Below, piece by piece: positions 35,967-46,764 of a stretch of 53,974 bases of DNA. Under the pieces are notes generated by a model. The model searched no databases, was not told where the DNA came from, and saw nothing but the letters and a program-made list of their open reading frames with translations. The stretch lies in the NCBI RefSeq assembly GCF_017355265.1, contig NZ_JADIJQ010000010.1, forward strand, positions 52,001 through 105,974, read 5' to 3'. Source of the DNA: Tessaracoccus sp. SD287. GTDB lineage: Bacteria > Actinomycetota > Actinomycetes > Propionibacteriales > Propionibacteriaceae. The position numbers were made by a program, and so were the translations under genes. The first letter of the stretch is position 1; the number at the start of each line of letters is the position of its first letter.

Positions 35967-37099
35967 ACCATCTGCATGGCCTGGCGCACCTCGGCCAGGG
36001 TCGCCTCGGCGATCTGGTTGGCCCGGGTGTTGCCGGCGGCCAGCACCTGCTCCAAATAGCCGGGGTCGGCGACCAGTTCCGCTCGTCGGGCACGGTGCCC
36101 GGCGAAGAACTCGTTGACGGCCTCGGTGACCAGCTTCTTCAGTCCACCGCCGCCGCCGTCGCCGATCTCCTCGGCCACCGACTCGGGGGTGCGGTCCAGA
36201 CACAGCGCGGCCAGCATGACCAGGTTGGACACCTCGGGACGGTTGTCGGGGTCGTAGGTGATGTGGCGCTGCGAATCGGTGGTGGCCTTCTTGATCAGCT
36301 TGGCGGTCTGGTCAGCGTCAAATCCCAACTCGATGGTGTTGCCCCGCGACTTGCTCATCTTGGCCCCATCCATGCCCAGGATGTTGGTGGCCTCGCTCAG
36401 CAGCGCCTCCGGTTGCGGGAAGACCGGCCTGGCCGCGTCGGCGCGTCCGTAGCGTTCATCGAAACGACGGGCGATCACCCGGGCCTGTTCCAGGTGCGGC
36501 AACTGGTCCTTGCCGACCGGCACCAGGTTGGCCTTGCAGAACAGGATGTCGGCGGCCTGGTGCACCGGGTAGGTCAGCATCAGGCCAGACATCGGACGAT
36601 CCCCGGTCGCCTCCAGCTCGCTCTTGACGGTGGGGTTGCGGCGCAGTTCGGCGTCGGTGACGATCGACAGGAACGGCAGCATCAGCTGGTTCAGCGCCGG
36701 GATCGCGGAGTGCGCGAAGATGGTGCACTCCTCGGGGTCGAGCCCCGCCGCAATGTAGTCGGCCAGCAGCGAGTACACCCGGTCGCGGATCTGGCCGACG
36801 CCGTCGCGGTCGGTGATGACCTGGTAGTCGGCGATCAGCACCAGGGAGTCGATGCCCAACTGCTGCAGCCGCACCCGGTTCTGCAGCGAGCCGAAGAAGT
36901 GGCCAATGTGCAGGTTGCCGGTGGGTCGATCCCCGGTGAGCATCCGGTAGCGGCCGGGATTGACGCGGATGTCGGCGGCGATCTGGGCGCTGCGTGCCAC
37001 CGACCGGGCCAGGGACGCACCGCTCGAGCTCTGCGCGATCTCGTCGCCGGTGGTGTCCTCGCCCGCCATGGTGGTGCTGCTGTCCTCGGTCACGCTCAT
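35960..37099 (-). CDS. trpS: Tryptophan--tRNA ligase
   Basis: 379 aa. Class I synthetase with the HIGH motif in RPTGNLHIGHFFGSLQNRV and the KMSKS motif in GMDGAKMSKSRGNTIELGF. Tryptophan-site features include DYQVITDRDG and LTYPVHQAADILF. A Ser/Thr/Asp-rich N-terminal extension of about 40 residues precedes the catalytic core, making it longer than the typical 330-340 aa enzyme. The ATG at 37099 has AGAAG upstream. It charges tRNA-Trp. Its stop overlaps the DEAD-box helicase stop by 7 bases in convergent orientation. Confidence 0.95.
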
Positions 37100-37176
37100 C
37101 GTCTTCTTCCCGGTTGCTGGAACGCCTGACCCACCCCTGCCGGCGGGCCGGGGACAACTCTAGCCAGTGGCGATGC

Positions 37177-38028
37177 TCAGACCTTGCCCCCGCGGCGGCG
37201 AATGCGGACCACCAGCTCGCGGTAGGCACTCTCACGGGTCGTGTTCAGACCCAGCGGCACCCCCTGCTTGCCGGTGCCGTGGTAGTCGCTGGAACCGGTG
37301 CGGATCAGTCCGAGCCGGGCCCCCATGTCGAACAGCAGGCTGCGGGTCTCCTCGTCGTGGTCCACGTGGTCGACCTCGATGCCCTCCAGCTCGTGGTCGC
37401 GCACCAACTGCTCGATGTACTCCACCGTGAGGTGGTCACGGCTGTTGCGTCCCCAGGGGTGGGCCAGCACGGCCACCCCGCCGGCCCCGTGGACCAGGTC
37501 GATGCCGTCCTCCAGCGGGGTCGAGTAACGACCGATGTAACCCGGCTTGTCATCTGCCAGCCACGTCTCGAAGGCCTCCCGACGGTCGGCCACGTAGCCC
37601 TTCTTGACCAGCGCGTCCGCCACGTGGGGGCGCCCCACCGAGGGCGACAGCCCCGACTGCTCCTTGATGTCGGCGACGCTGAGCTGCATCCCGAGCTCGG
37701 TGAAGCGATCGGCAAATGCCTGCAGCCGGCCGGCGCGTCCGGCCCTGTTCTTGGCCAGTTCGGCCGCCAGCGCCCGGTTCGAGGCATCGCAGCCGTACCC
37801 GAGCAGGTGCACCGAGGAACCGTCGACCTCGCAACTCATCTCGACACCGCGCACCACCGTGACCCCGAGCCGCTTGCCGGCCTCGACCGCCTGGCTGATG
37901 CCGTCAAAGGTGTCATGGTCGGTCAGGGCGATGACGTCCAGCCCGGCATCATGGGCCTTGTGCACCAGGGCCGTGGGGGTGTCGGTGCCGTCGGAGACGG
38001 TCGAGTGGGTGTGCAGGTCGATGCGCAT
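37177..38028 (-). CDS. PHP-domain phosphoesterase (TrpH/YciV-like)
   Basis: 283 aa from ATG 38028, chosen because MRIDLHTHSTVSDGT is the canonical PHP start; the frame extends 8 codons upstream. Metal-binding residues are visible in DLHTHS, LTDHDTFDG, VRGVEMSCE, LAHPWG and GSSDYHG. Family members are nucleases or phosphatases, such as RNase AM, which trims 5' ends of structured RNAs and degrades 3',5'-pAp. The central helical insertion (SVADIKEQSGLSPSVGRPHV) is typical of this subgroup. It lies 77 bases upstream of trpS in the same direction. Substrate is inferred by family only. Confidence 0.9.
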   Translation of the reverse strand: MRIDLHTHSTVSDGTDTPTALVHKAHDAGLDVIALTDHDTFDGISQAVEAGKRLGVTVVRGVEMSCEVDGSSVHLLGYGCDASNRALAAELAKNRAGRAGRLQAFADRFTELGMQLSVADIKEQSGLSPSVGRPHVADALVKKGYVADRREAFETWLADDKPGYIGRYSTPLEDGIDLVHGAGGVAVLAHPWGRNSRDHLTVEYIEQLVRDHELEGIEVDHVDHDEETRSLLFDMGARLGLIRTGSSDYHGTGKQGVPLGLNTTRESAYRELVVRIRRRGGKV

Positions 38029-38135
38029 GCCAACATCATGCCGCACCCCCACCCCTCAGGATGGGCCGACCCCCGGGGGTGGATTCCCGCCGGACCTCGC
38101 CCGCCGGGCCGTCCCGGTCGGCCACAATGGGAACC

Positions 38136-38612
38136 ATGCAGATCAACTCCCAGCAGTCCTATGCCGCCACCCCCGACCAGGTCTTCGCCATGATGACCGA
38201 CGAGGCCTACCTCGCTGCCTGTTGCGACCGGTTCGGCGCCAAGGAACGCACCATTGCCGTGGACGGCAACACCACCACCGTCAACATGAAATTGCCCGCC
38301 CCAGCGCAGGTGCAGAAGTTCATCGGTGCCGTGTTGCCGCTGAACCAGATCATCACCTGGGGTGAACCCGCCGCCGACGGGACCCGCAACGGCACCCTGA
38401 CCATGACCGTCGACAAGATGCCCGTCAACGTCTCCGGCACGGCGGTGCTGCGTCCGGGCGGGCAGGGCACCGAGGTGGTCTACGAGGCCGACATGAGCGT
38501 CAAGATCCCGCTGCTGGGCAAGAAGCTCGAGCAGGAGGCCGCCCCGGTCGCCAAGCGGGCCCTGGACGCCCAGGAGCAGGTGGGCAAGGACTACCTGGCC
38601 CAGCGGGCCTGA
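38136..38612 (+). CDS. DUF2505 family protein (SRPBCC/START-like fold)
   Basis: 158 aa from ATG 38136, preceded by GGGAA. The N-terminal pattern SYAATPDQVFAMMTDEAYLA, then ERTIAVDGNTTTVNMKLPA and TLTMTVDKMPVNVSGTAVL, fits the DUF2505 family of actinobacterial proteins related to polyketide cyclase/START folds. It ends with a helix EQEAAPVAKRALDAQEQVGK. A hydrophobic ligand pocket is expected, but no ligand or enzyme activity is known. It is alone on the plus strand, diverging from the PHP gene and converging on the ku operon. Confidence 0.88.
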   Translation: MQINSQQSYAATPDQVFAMMTDEAYLAACCDRFGAKERTIAVDGNTTTVNMKLPAPAQVQKFIGAVLPLNQIITWGEPAADGTRNGTLTMTVDKMPVNVSGTAVLRPGGQGTEVVYEADMSVKIPLLGKKLEQEAAPVAKRALDAQEQVGKDYLAQRA

Positions 38613-38643
38613 CCCACCGCCCCACCGTCGGGGGCAGCTGCCC

Positions 38644-38853
38644 TCAGTCGTACTCCACGAAGACGTCCTCGCCGATCAGGTCGGCGAGGACGTTCTGGTC
38701 TGCGGGGGTGCACACGACGAAGCTGACGGCCTCCCCGTCGTCCTCACCGGCGAAGCGTTCCTTGATGATGGCCACCTCGTGGCCGCGGCCGTCGAGGGCC
38801 TCGGCCAACTTCGTCGCCTCGGCTTCGTCATCGAGGTGGATACGCGCGATCAT
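38644..38853 (-). CDS. 69-aa protein downstream of ku, unknown function
   Basis: MIARIHLDDEAEATKLAEAL, then DGRGHEVAIIKERF, ending VFVEYD. The N-terminal beta-alpha-beta pattern (ARIHLDD...LAEALDGRGHEVAII) suggests a small alpha/beta fold. The start ATG 38853 overlaps the ku stop by one base (TGATG), and GAAGGCGG stands upstream inside ku, so it is translated with ku. I do not recognise the family. Its position as last gene of the ku operon is the only functional clue. Confidence 0.75.
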   Translation of the reverse strand: MIARIHLDDEAEATKLAEALDGRGHEVAIIKERFAGEDDGEAVSFVVCTPADQNVLADLIGEDVFVEYD

Positions 38854-39677
38854 CAGCCAGCCGCCTTCTTCTTGGAGGCCTCGGCAGCAGCCTCACGCTT
38901 CTTCTTTGCCGCGGCAACCGACGCCTTGAGCGCCGCCACCAGGTCGACCACCTCGGCGGTCTCCCCCTCCTCCTGATCCGCTTCGGCCATCGGCACGCCC
39001 GACAGCTTGGCCTCGACGACCTTCTCCAGTGCCTCCCGGTAGGAGTCGGTGAACTCGGTCGGGTCGAACTCGGACTCCAACTCGTTGATGAAGGAGGTTG
39101 CCATGGCCACCTCGGCCTTGGACGCCTTCACGTCGCCGGGTGGTTCGGCGAAGCTCACGTCGCGGATCTCGTCGGGCCACAGCATGGTGTGCATCACCAG
39201 CACATTGTCCCGGGCCCTGATCAGCGCCACCGACTCGCGCTGGCGCAGTGAGACCTTGACCACCGCGGCCCGTCCGGTCTTCACCATGGCGTCACGCAGC
39301 AGCACGTAGGGCTTGCCGCCCGACCCCTCGGCCTCCAGCACGTAGGTCTTGGCGAAGTAGGTGGGGTCCACCGCCTCGGCCTCGACGAACTGGACGACCT
39401 CGACGGACTTGTTGGACGACAGCGGCAGCTCGTCGAAGTCGGACTTCTCCAGGATGGCGACCCTGCCGTCGGCGGCGGTGTAGCCCTTGGCGATTTCGGC
39501 GAAGGGGACCTCCTCGCCGCACTTCTCGCAGACCCGCTTGTACTTGATCCGGCCACCGTCGGCCGGATGCACCTGGTTGAAGCTGATGTCCTTTTCCTCG
39601 GTGGCTCCGTAGACCTTGACCGGAATCGTGATCAGGCCGAACGAGATCGCACCCTTCCAGATTGAGCGTGGTGCCAT
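38853..39677 (-). CDS. ku: Ku DNA end-binding protein of bacterial non-homologous end joining
   Basis: 274 aa from ATG 39677 (MAPRSIWKGAISFGLITIPV), with GGGGAG just upstream. Ku core features: VKVYGATEEKDISFNQVHP, RVCEKCGEEVPFAEIAKGY, YFAKTYVLEAEG, and the bridge region RESVALIRARDNVLVMHTML with WPDEIRD. The C-terminus is an Ala/Lys-rich tail (AAAKKKREAAAEASKKKAAG), as in Ku proteins that slide on DNA and recruit LigD. Ku forms a homodimeric ring on broken ends. It is coupled on both sides: its ATG overlaps the stop of the DUF6912-like gene, and its stop overlaps the start of the 69-aa gene. No LigD ligase lies in the window; a stand-alone polymerase domain does (29577). Confidence 0.95.
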   Translation of the reverse strand: MAPRSIWKGAISFGLITIPVKVYGATEEKDISFNQVHPADGGRIKYKRVCEKCGEEVPFAEIAKGYTAADGRVAILEKSDFDELPLSSNKSVEVVQFVEAEAVDPTYFAKTYVLEAEGSGGKPYVLLRDAMVKTGRAAVVKVSLRQRESVALIRARDNVLVMHTMLWPDEIRDVSFAEPPGDVKASKAEVAMATSFINELESEFDPTEFTDSYREALEKVVEAKLSGVPMAEADQEEGETAEVVDLVAALKASVAAAKKKREAAAEASKKKAAG

Positions 39678-40126
39678 CAGACTCCCCATTCCTCGATGGT
39701 GTGCCACAGCAGTTCGTGCTGCAGCAACGCGGACACCTCTTCGTGCGCCCAGGCCTCGTCGATGCCCTGGCCCGTCACGGCCGCAGCCGCGGACTGCGCG
39801 AGGGCAGCCGACTCGTCAGCGAAGCAGGCGACCAGTTGGTTGCGGCGCAGACCGGTGACGATGACTCCCCCGTTGTCGGCCTCCTCGCCGACACCGATCT
39901 GGCCGGGGTCGACCTCGGCGGTGACCACGAAGCGTTGACCGTGCCGGGTCAGCGCCCAGACCGAAGCCAGGACCAGGGCGGCGTACTCGGCCTCCTCGTC
40001 CGCGTCGGGGCCGTAGTCGAGGGTCTCGTACAGGGCCTGGTTGGCGGTGATGGCCGGCACCGGCCCGGCGAACAGCGCCTGCGGATCGTCGCGGTCGGCG
40101 GGGATGCAGACGAGGACCCCGGTCAT
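39677..40126 (-). CDS. DUF6912-like protein, first gene of the ku operon
   Basis: 149 aa from ATG 40126 (MTGVLVCIPADRDDPQALFA), with GGGAAGGA about 7 bases upstream. It resembles actinobacterial DUF6912 proteins: a short N-terminal strand, an ALYETLDYGPDADEEAEYA segment, ALVLASVWALTR, then a QRFVVTAEVDPGQIG strand. No catalytic motif is evident. The TGA shares a base with the ku ATG (TGATG). Family identity is from memory and moderate; function is unknown, though the linkage points to end joining. Confidence 0.7.
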   Translation of the reverse strand: MTGVLVCIPADRDDPQALFAGPVPAITANQALYETLDYGPDADEEAEYAALVLASVWALTRHGQRFVVTAEVDPGQIGVGEEADNGGVIVTGLRRNQLVACFADESAALAQSAAAAVTGQGIDEAWAHEEVSALLQHELLWHTIEEWGV

Positions 40127-40189
40127 CGCATGTCCTTCCCGGTCACCGTGTCCGGCGCCCTGCAGCATTCTGGGCCCACCACAGCGGCG

Positions 40190-40209
40190 GGCTAGGATCA
40201 AAACTAGCC
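40190..40209. promoter_or_regulatory. Overlapping divergent -10 boxes inside an inverted repeat
   Basis: GGCTAG-GATCAAAA-CTAGCC is a perfect 6-bp inverted repeat. It contains TAGGAT (plus strand, 40193-40198) facing the lipoprotein gene and TAGTTT (minus strand, 40206-40201) facing the ku operon. It sits centrally in the 133-base divergent region 40127-40259. -35 elements are weak on both strands. Confidence 0.45.
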
Positions 40210-40259
40210 TGCCGGGGGGTGTCTTCGGCACGGAATCGTCCCCCAGGAGAGTGCTGACC

Positions 40260-40637
40260 ATGCGTGCGAGCCGCCGATCGTTCCTCGCCACGGCGGTGGG
40301 AGGCAGCGCCGCAGCGGTGCTGCTCGCCGGCTGTGGCGACCAGGCGACCGAGGCCAAGCCCCCGGAGGACGTCACCATCGCGGTCACCTACCGGGACGGG
40401 GTGCTCACGCCGAATGCGGTCAAGGTCGAGGTCGCCCAGGGCGCGACCGTCACCGTCACCGTGGACTCCGACGCCGCCCTGCACGTCCACCTGCACGGCT
40501 ACGACCAGACCATCGACGCCAGCCCCGGCGTCCCGGCCTCGTTGTCATTCGTCGCCGACCTGGTCGGCACCTTCGAACTCGAGACCCATGACCCGACCAA
40601 GCTGGTCGCCCAGGTCGTCGTGCGTGACGCGCAGTGA
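40260..40637 (+). CDS. Cupredoxin-like lipoprotein
   Basis: 125 aa from ATG 40260, with AGGAGA upstream. The N-terminus MRASRRSFLATAVGGSAAA carries a twin-arginine-like RR and a lipobox LLAGC (Cys near residue 23), so it is probably exported folded and lipid-anchored. The mature part is one beta-sandwich: VTIAVTYRDGVLTPNAVKVE, QGATVTVTVDSDAALHVHLH, GTFELETHD. Cupredoxin-1-type proteins of this shape may bind copper; HVHLHGYD and ETHD offer His ligands, but no Cys or Met completing a type 1 site is apparent. Its stop overlaps the GTG of the next gene (GTGA), so it acts with that membrane protein. Confidence 0.82.
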   Translation: MRASRRSFLATAVGGSAAAVLLAGCGDQATEAKPPEDVTIAVTYRDGVLTPNAVKVEVAQGATVTVTVDSDAALHVHLHGYDQTIDASPGVPASLSFVADLVGTFELETHDPTKLVAQVVVRDAQ

Positions 40638-41938
40638 GTCCCGCTGGACTGGTGCCGCTGCACGGGGTGGGGTCACGGCAGGACCTGCCACTGCCCTTCG
40701 AACTGGTCGTCGTCGGTGCCGCGGTGGCGGTGGCGATCACCTTCGTCCTGCTGGTGTGGGCGTGGCGTGAGCCCCGCTGGGAGCATCCGGCCGGACGCCC
40801 CCTGCCCGGTCTGACCCGGTTGGTCGACCACCCGGTGCTGCTGTGGGTCGCCCGACTGCTGGTCGCTGCCGTGACGGCCGTGGCCCTGGTGGCCCTGCTG
40901 CTCGGCCCCGACAAGATCAGCAACCCGTTCCCGGGCTACCTGTTCGTCTGGATCTGGGTGGGCCTGGTGCCGGTCTCGCTGCTCCTCGGCCGGGCGTGGC
41001 GCACCCTCTCACCGGTGCGCACCCTGATGGCCTGGCGTGGTGCCCACCGCCCCGACGCCGACCGGCCGACAGCGCTGGGGCTCTACCCTGCTGCCGCGGC
41101 CCTGGTCGCCTTCACCTGGCTGGAACTGGTCCAGCCCGACCGCGCCACCACCGCTGTGCTGAGGTGGTGGGTCCTCGGCTACGCCCTGTGGACGATCGCG
41201 GGGGCGCTGGTCCGCGGCGGTCGCTGGCTGGCCTCGGCTGACCCGTTCGAGGCCTACGCCGGGGCGGTGGCCCTGCTGAGCCCGTGGCAGCGACGTGACG
41301 GCGTCATCGGCCTGACCAGTCCCCTGCGGCAGGTCTCCAGCGCTGAGCCACCCCGGGGCCTGTGGGCGCTCTGCTGCGTCCTGCTCGGCGGCACCGCCTT
41401 CGACTCGCTCAGCGGGGGGGTCTGGTGGGTGCGCGCTGTCCAGTCCTCGTCGCTGCCCAGCGTCTTCTGGGGTTCGGTGGGGTTGCTCGGCTGCCTGCTG
41501 CTGGTCGGTGGCACCTACCTGGTGGGTGCGCTGGTCGTCGCCCGCGCCTCGGGCATCACCGACCGGGGCCCACAGCTCGACTCCCTGGGACGCTCGCTGG
41601 TGCCGATCGTGGCGGCCTACGCCCTGGCCCACTACGCCACCCTGCTGATCATCGAGGGGCAGCGGGTGGCGATCAACCTGTCGGACCCCCTGGGGCGCGG
41701 CGACAACTGGTTCGGCACGGCCGAGCTGGGCGTCAACGGCGCCATCTACGACTACGCCAGCCTGGTGGCCTGGGCGCAGGTGCTGCTCATCGTGGGTGGC
41801 CACGTGCTGGGGGTCGCCGCGGTCCACGACATCGCCCTGCGCACGCTGCCGGCGGCACGTCGCACCACCGCCCAGGTGCCACTGCTGCTGGTGATGGTCT
41901 TCTACACCTGCGCCGGGCTGCTGCTGCTGTTCGCCTGA
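40634..41938 (+). CDS. Polytopic membrane protein paired with the cupredoxin-like lipoprotein
   Basis: 434 aa from GTG 40634, which overlaps the lipoprotein stop. There are about ten to eleven hydrophobic segments, for example LVVVGAAVAVAITFVLLVWA, WVARLLVAAVTAVALVALLL, YLFVWIWVGLVPVSLLL and AQVPLLLVMVFYTCAGLLLL. Loops hold conserved-looking polar motifs such as HYATLLIIEGQ and SDPLGRGDNWFGT. I do not recognise a named family. The gene pair suggests a metal- or redox-related membrane complex, which is inference from the partner only. Confidence 0.85.
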   Translation: MSPAGLVPLHGVGSRQDLPLPFELVVVGAAVAVAITFVLLVWAWREPRWEHPAGRPLPGLTRLVDHPVLLWVARLLVAAVTAVALVALLLGPDKISNPFPGYLFVWIWVGLVPVSLLLGRAWRTLSPVRTLMAWRGAHRPDADRPTALGLYPAAAALVAFTWLELVQPDRATTAVLRWWVLGYALWTIAGALVRGGRWLASADPFEAYAGAVALLSPWQRRDGVIGLTSPLRQVSSAEPPRGLWALCCVLLGGTAFDSLSGGVWWVRAVQSSSLPSVFWGSVGLLGCLLLVGGTYLVGALVVARASGITDRGPQLDSLGRSLVPIVAAYALAHYATLLIIEGQRVAINLSDPLGRGDNWFGTAELGVNGAIYDYASLVAWAQVLLIVGGHVLGVAAVHDIALRTLPAARRTTAQVPLLLVMVFYTCAGLLLLFA

Positions 41939-41994
41939 GCGAGTTGTCCACAGGACTGCTTGCGCAGCGCTCGTCCGGTTCGCAGGCTGGGGCC

Positions 41995-42444
41995 ATGTCC
42001 GAGATCCCAGCACCACTGCGCCCCGGGGCTGTTGTCCCCACCCACGTCGTCCTGGCCGCCGACGGCCTGGTCGTCACCGAACTCGTCGCCGAGACCGACG
42101 GCGCCGACCATCGTCAGGCGGCCAGCACCCTGGTCGCCCACCTGGCGCGTTCCGTGCTGGAGTTCCTGCAGCGGCGCCGCGGCCGTGCGGGTCTGGGACG
42201 GGCCGTCACCCTCGACGTCGAGACGGCCCTCGAGCAGTGGCGTGCGCTCCTCGACTGGTCCTCGGCGACGCTGCTGGCGGCCCGCGGCGACCTGGCCACC
42301 GAGCGTGCCGTCGAGGGCTCCTTCACGGTGCAGCGCCGGGGCCGACGCCAGACCTTCGTCTGCCGCATGGAGCACAACGGGCGCCGGTGGACGTGTGTCC
42401 GCCTGGCGCCCGTGGGCCCACTGCTGCCAACCCGCCCCGGCTAG
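41995..42444 (+). CDS. Rv3235/DUF6459-like protein
   Basis: 149 aa from ATG 41995, with GGGG upstream. Central helix ASTLVAHLARSVLEFLQRRR is followed by VTLDVETALEQWRALLDWS, and then a strand region GSFTVQRRGRRQTFVCRMEH leading to RRWTCVRLAPVG. This layout fits actinobacterial Rv3235-type proteins (DUF6459) found beside secA, but the match is by pattern only. Function is unknown. It converges on secA with 9 bases between stops. Confidence 0.6.
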   Translation: MSEIPAPLRPGAVVPTHVVLAADGLVVTELVAETDGADHRQAASTLVAHLARSVLEFLQRRRGRAGLGRAVTLDVETALEQWRALLDWSSATLLAARGDLATERAVEGSFTVQRRGRRQTFVCRMEHNGRRWTCVRLAPVGPLLPTRPG

Positions 42445-42453
42445 GGCCGGGTC

Positions 42454-45336
<2,883 letters not shown>

Positions 45337-45403
45337 TTGGCTTCCTTCTGTCTAAGGAGACTCGTCCCCACTTCCGCAGGGAGGCACCATTCCATCCTAG
45401 AGG

Positions 45404-46672
45404 CTACGCGTCATGGGGTCCCCACCCGGAACCGACGGCAGCCGAAAGTCGCTCGGCCAGGTCTCCCCGGGGCTGGACGACCACCCGTTCGCAGCCGGTC
45501 CACTGGGCCAGTTCGCCCAACTCGGCTGCCAGTTCGACGGCGATCCGTTCGACGGACGCGCTGGCCGCGGCCTCGTACCAGGCGGCCCGGACGAGCAGGG
45601 TGCTGGTGGCGCGGTCGGCCTTGAGATCGACCCGGGCGACAAGTTCCTCGTCCAGCAGGAAGGGCAGCACGTAGTAGCCGTACTGACGTTGCGGCTCGGG
45701 CACGTAGATCTCGATGCGGTAGTGGAACCCGAACAGCTCCTCGGCACGCCGGCGTTCGAAGACCAGGGAGTCGAAGGGGCTGACCAGGGCCCGGGCCCGG
45801 ACCGGTCGCGGCACCCGGGCGCGGCCCCCCACGACGTAGTCCTGCCACAGCCAGACGGGACGCTTCCAGCCGTCCACCGACGCACGAACCAGGTGGCCGT
45901 CGCTGACCAGCCGGGTGATCGCCTGCTCGGTGGTGTCGCGCCGCAACCGGAAGTAGTCGGCCAGGCAGGTGGCACTGGCGACGCCCAGCGCCTGGGCAGC
46001 GCGCCGCACCAGCTCGTCGGCGGACTGCTCATCGGTCGGGTCGGGGGTGTCCAGCACCCGGCCCGGAATCACCTTGTGCGGCAGGTCATAGAGACGTTCG
46101 AAGGAGGCGTTGCGTCCCGCCGAGGTGATCTGGCCCATGGAGAACAGCGATTCCAGCACCGACTTGGCGGCCGACCAGTTCCAGCCCCACTGGTCTCGTG
46201 CGCGTTCGGCCTGGTCGTACTCGATCTGGCGGGCGGTCAGCGGGCCGCGGGTGGCGAGCTCGTCCAGGACCATCCGGTCGAGCCCCGGGTGCGAGGCCAG
46301 CACCGTGTCCAGACCCGGCCCCCACCGTTCGGTATTGCGTGCCATCCGCCACCGCAGGGCGGGCTGGAGCTCAATGTCGATGACGCTGGCGGCATGTCCC
46401 CAGTATTCGAACAGGCGGCGCGGCGGCCGCGACAGGGCCCGGTCGACCAGGGCCTTGTCGTAGCACCCCAGACGGGAATAGAACGGGAAGTAGTGGGCCC
46501 GCTCGACGATGTTGATGGTGTCGATCTGGAACTGCCCCAGCCGCGTGATCAGGTGCTGCACGTCGCGCATCGTGACCTGGCGGGCGCTGGGGCGGGGTCG
46601 ACCGAAGCCTTGGGCGTGCAGCGCGATCCGGCGCGCCTGGGCCAGGGTCAGGGGGATCGGGGCGGCGGACAT
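45404..46672 (-). CDS. AlkX/YcaQ-type winged-helix DNA glycosylase (HTH_42 family)
   Basis: 422 aa. HTH_42 family features: ARRIALHAQGFGRPRPSARQ, GQFQIDTINIVERAHYFPFY, RRLFEYWGHAASVI, then LVSPFDSLVFERRRAEELFG and YVPEPQRQYGYYVLPFL. The family holds AlkZ and YcaQ (AlkX), which unhook interstrand crosslinks or bulky N-alkyl adducts. The catalytic motif here is Q-I-D (QxD), the YcaQ/AlkX form, rather than the QxQ of AlkZ that sits in antibiotic clusters. That points to general crosslink repair instead of self-resistance. The ATG 46672 has no strong ribosome binding site. The gene lies between hpf and secA, where mycobacteria have none. Confidence 0.85.
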   Translation of the reverse strand: MSAAPIPLTLAQARRIALHAQGFGRPRPSARQVTMRDVQHLITRLGQFQIDTINIVERAHYFPFYSRLGCYDKALVDRALSRPPRRLFEYWGHAASVIDIELQPALRWRMARNTERWGPGLDTVLASHPGLDRMVLDELATRGPLTARQIEYDQAERARDQWGWNWSAAKSVLESLFSMGQITSAGRNASFERLYDLPHKVIPGRVLDTPDPTDEQSADELVRRAAQALGVASATCLADYFRLRRDTTEQAITRLVSDGHLVRASVDGWKRPVWLWQDYVVGGRARVPRPVRARALVSPFDSLVFERRRAEELFGFHYRIEIYVPEPQRQYGYYVLPFLLDEELVARVDLKADRATSTLLVRAAWYEAAASASVERIAVELAAELGELAQWTGCERVVVQPRGDLAERLSAAVGSGWGPHDA

Positions 46673-46700
46673 GGCGAAACACTAGCGCCCCCGAGGACGA

Positions 46701-46730
46701 CGAAGGGGGTGCCCGCAGGCACCCCCTTCG
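46701..46730 (-). terminator. Perfect 13-bp hairpin downstream of hpf
   Basis: CGAAGGGGGTGCC and GGCACCCCCTTCG pair perfectly around loop CGCA. On the minus strand it follows the hpf stop by about 35 bases and is trailed by TCGTCC, not a real T-run. It is likely an actinobacterial-type terminator for hpf, lying just upstream of the alkX-like start. Confidence 0.65.
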
Positions 46731-46764
46731 CGCGACGCCGAACCGTGGCCCGGCCCGGCTCTGG

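Noticed and set aside
38632..38643. GGGCAGCTGCCC palindrome as a bidirectional terminator between DUF2505 and the ku operon
   Set aside because: The stem would be only 4 bp with no T-run on either strand; likely chance in GC-rich DNA.
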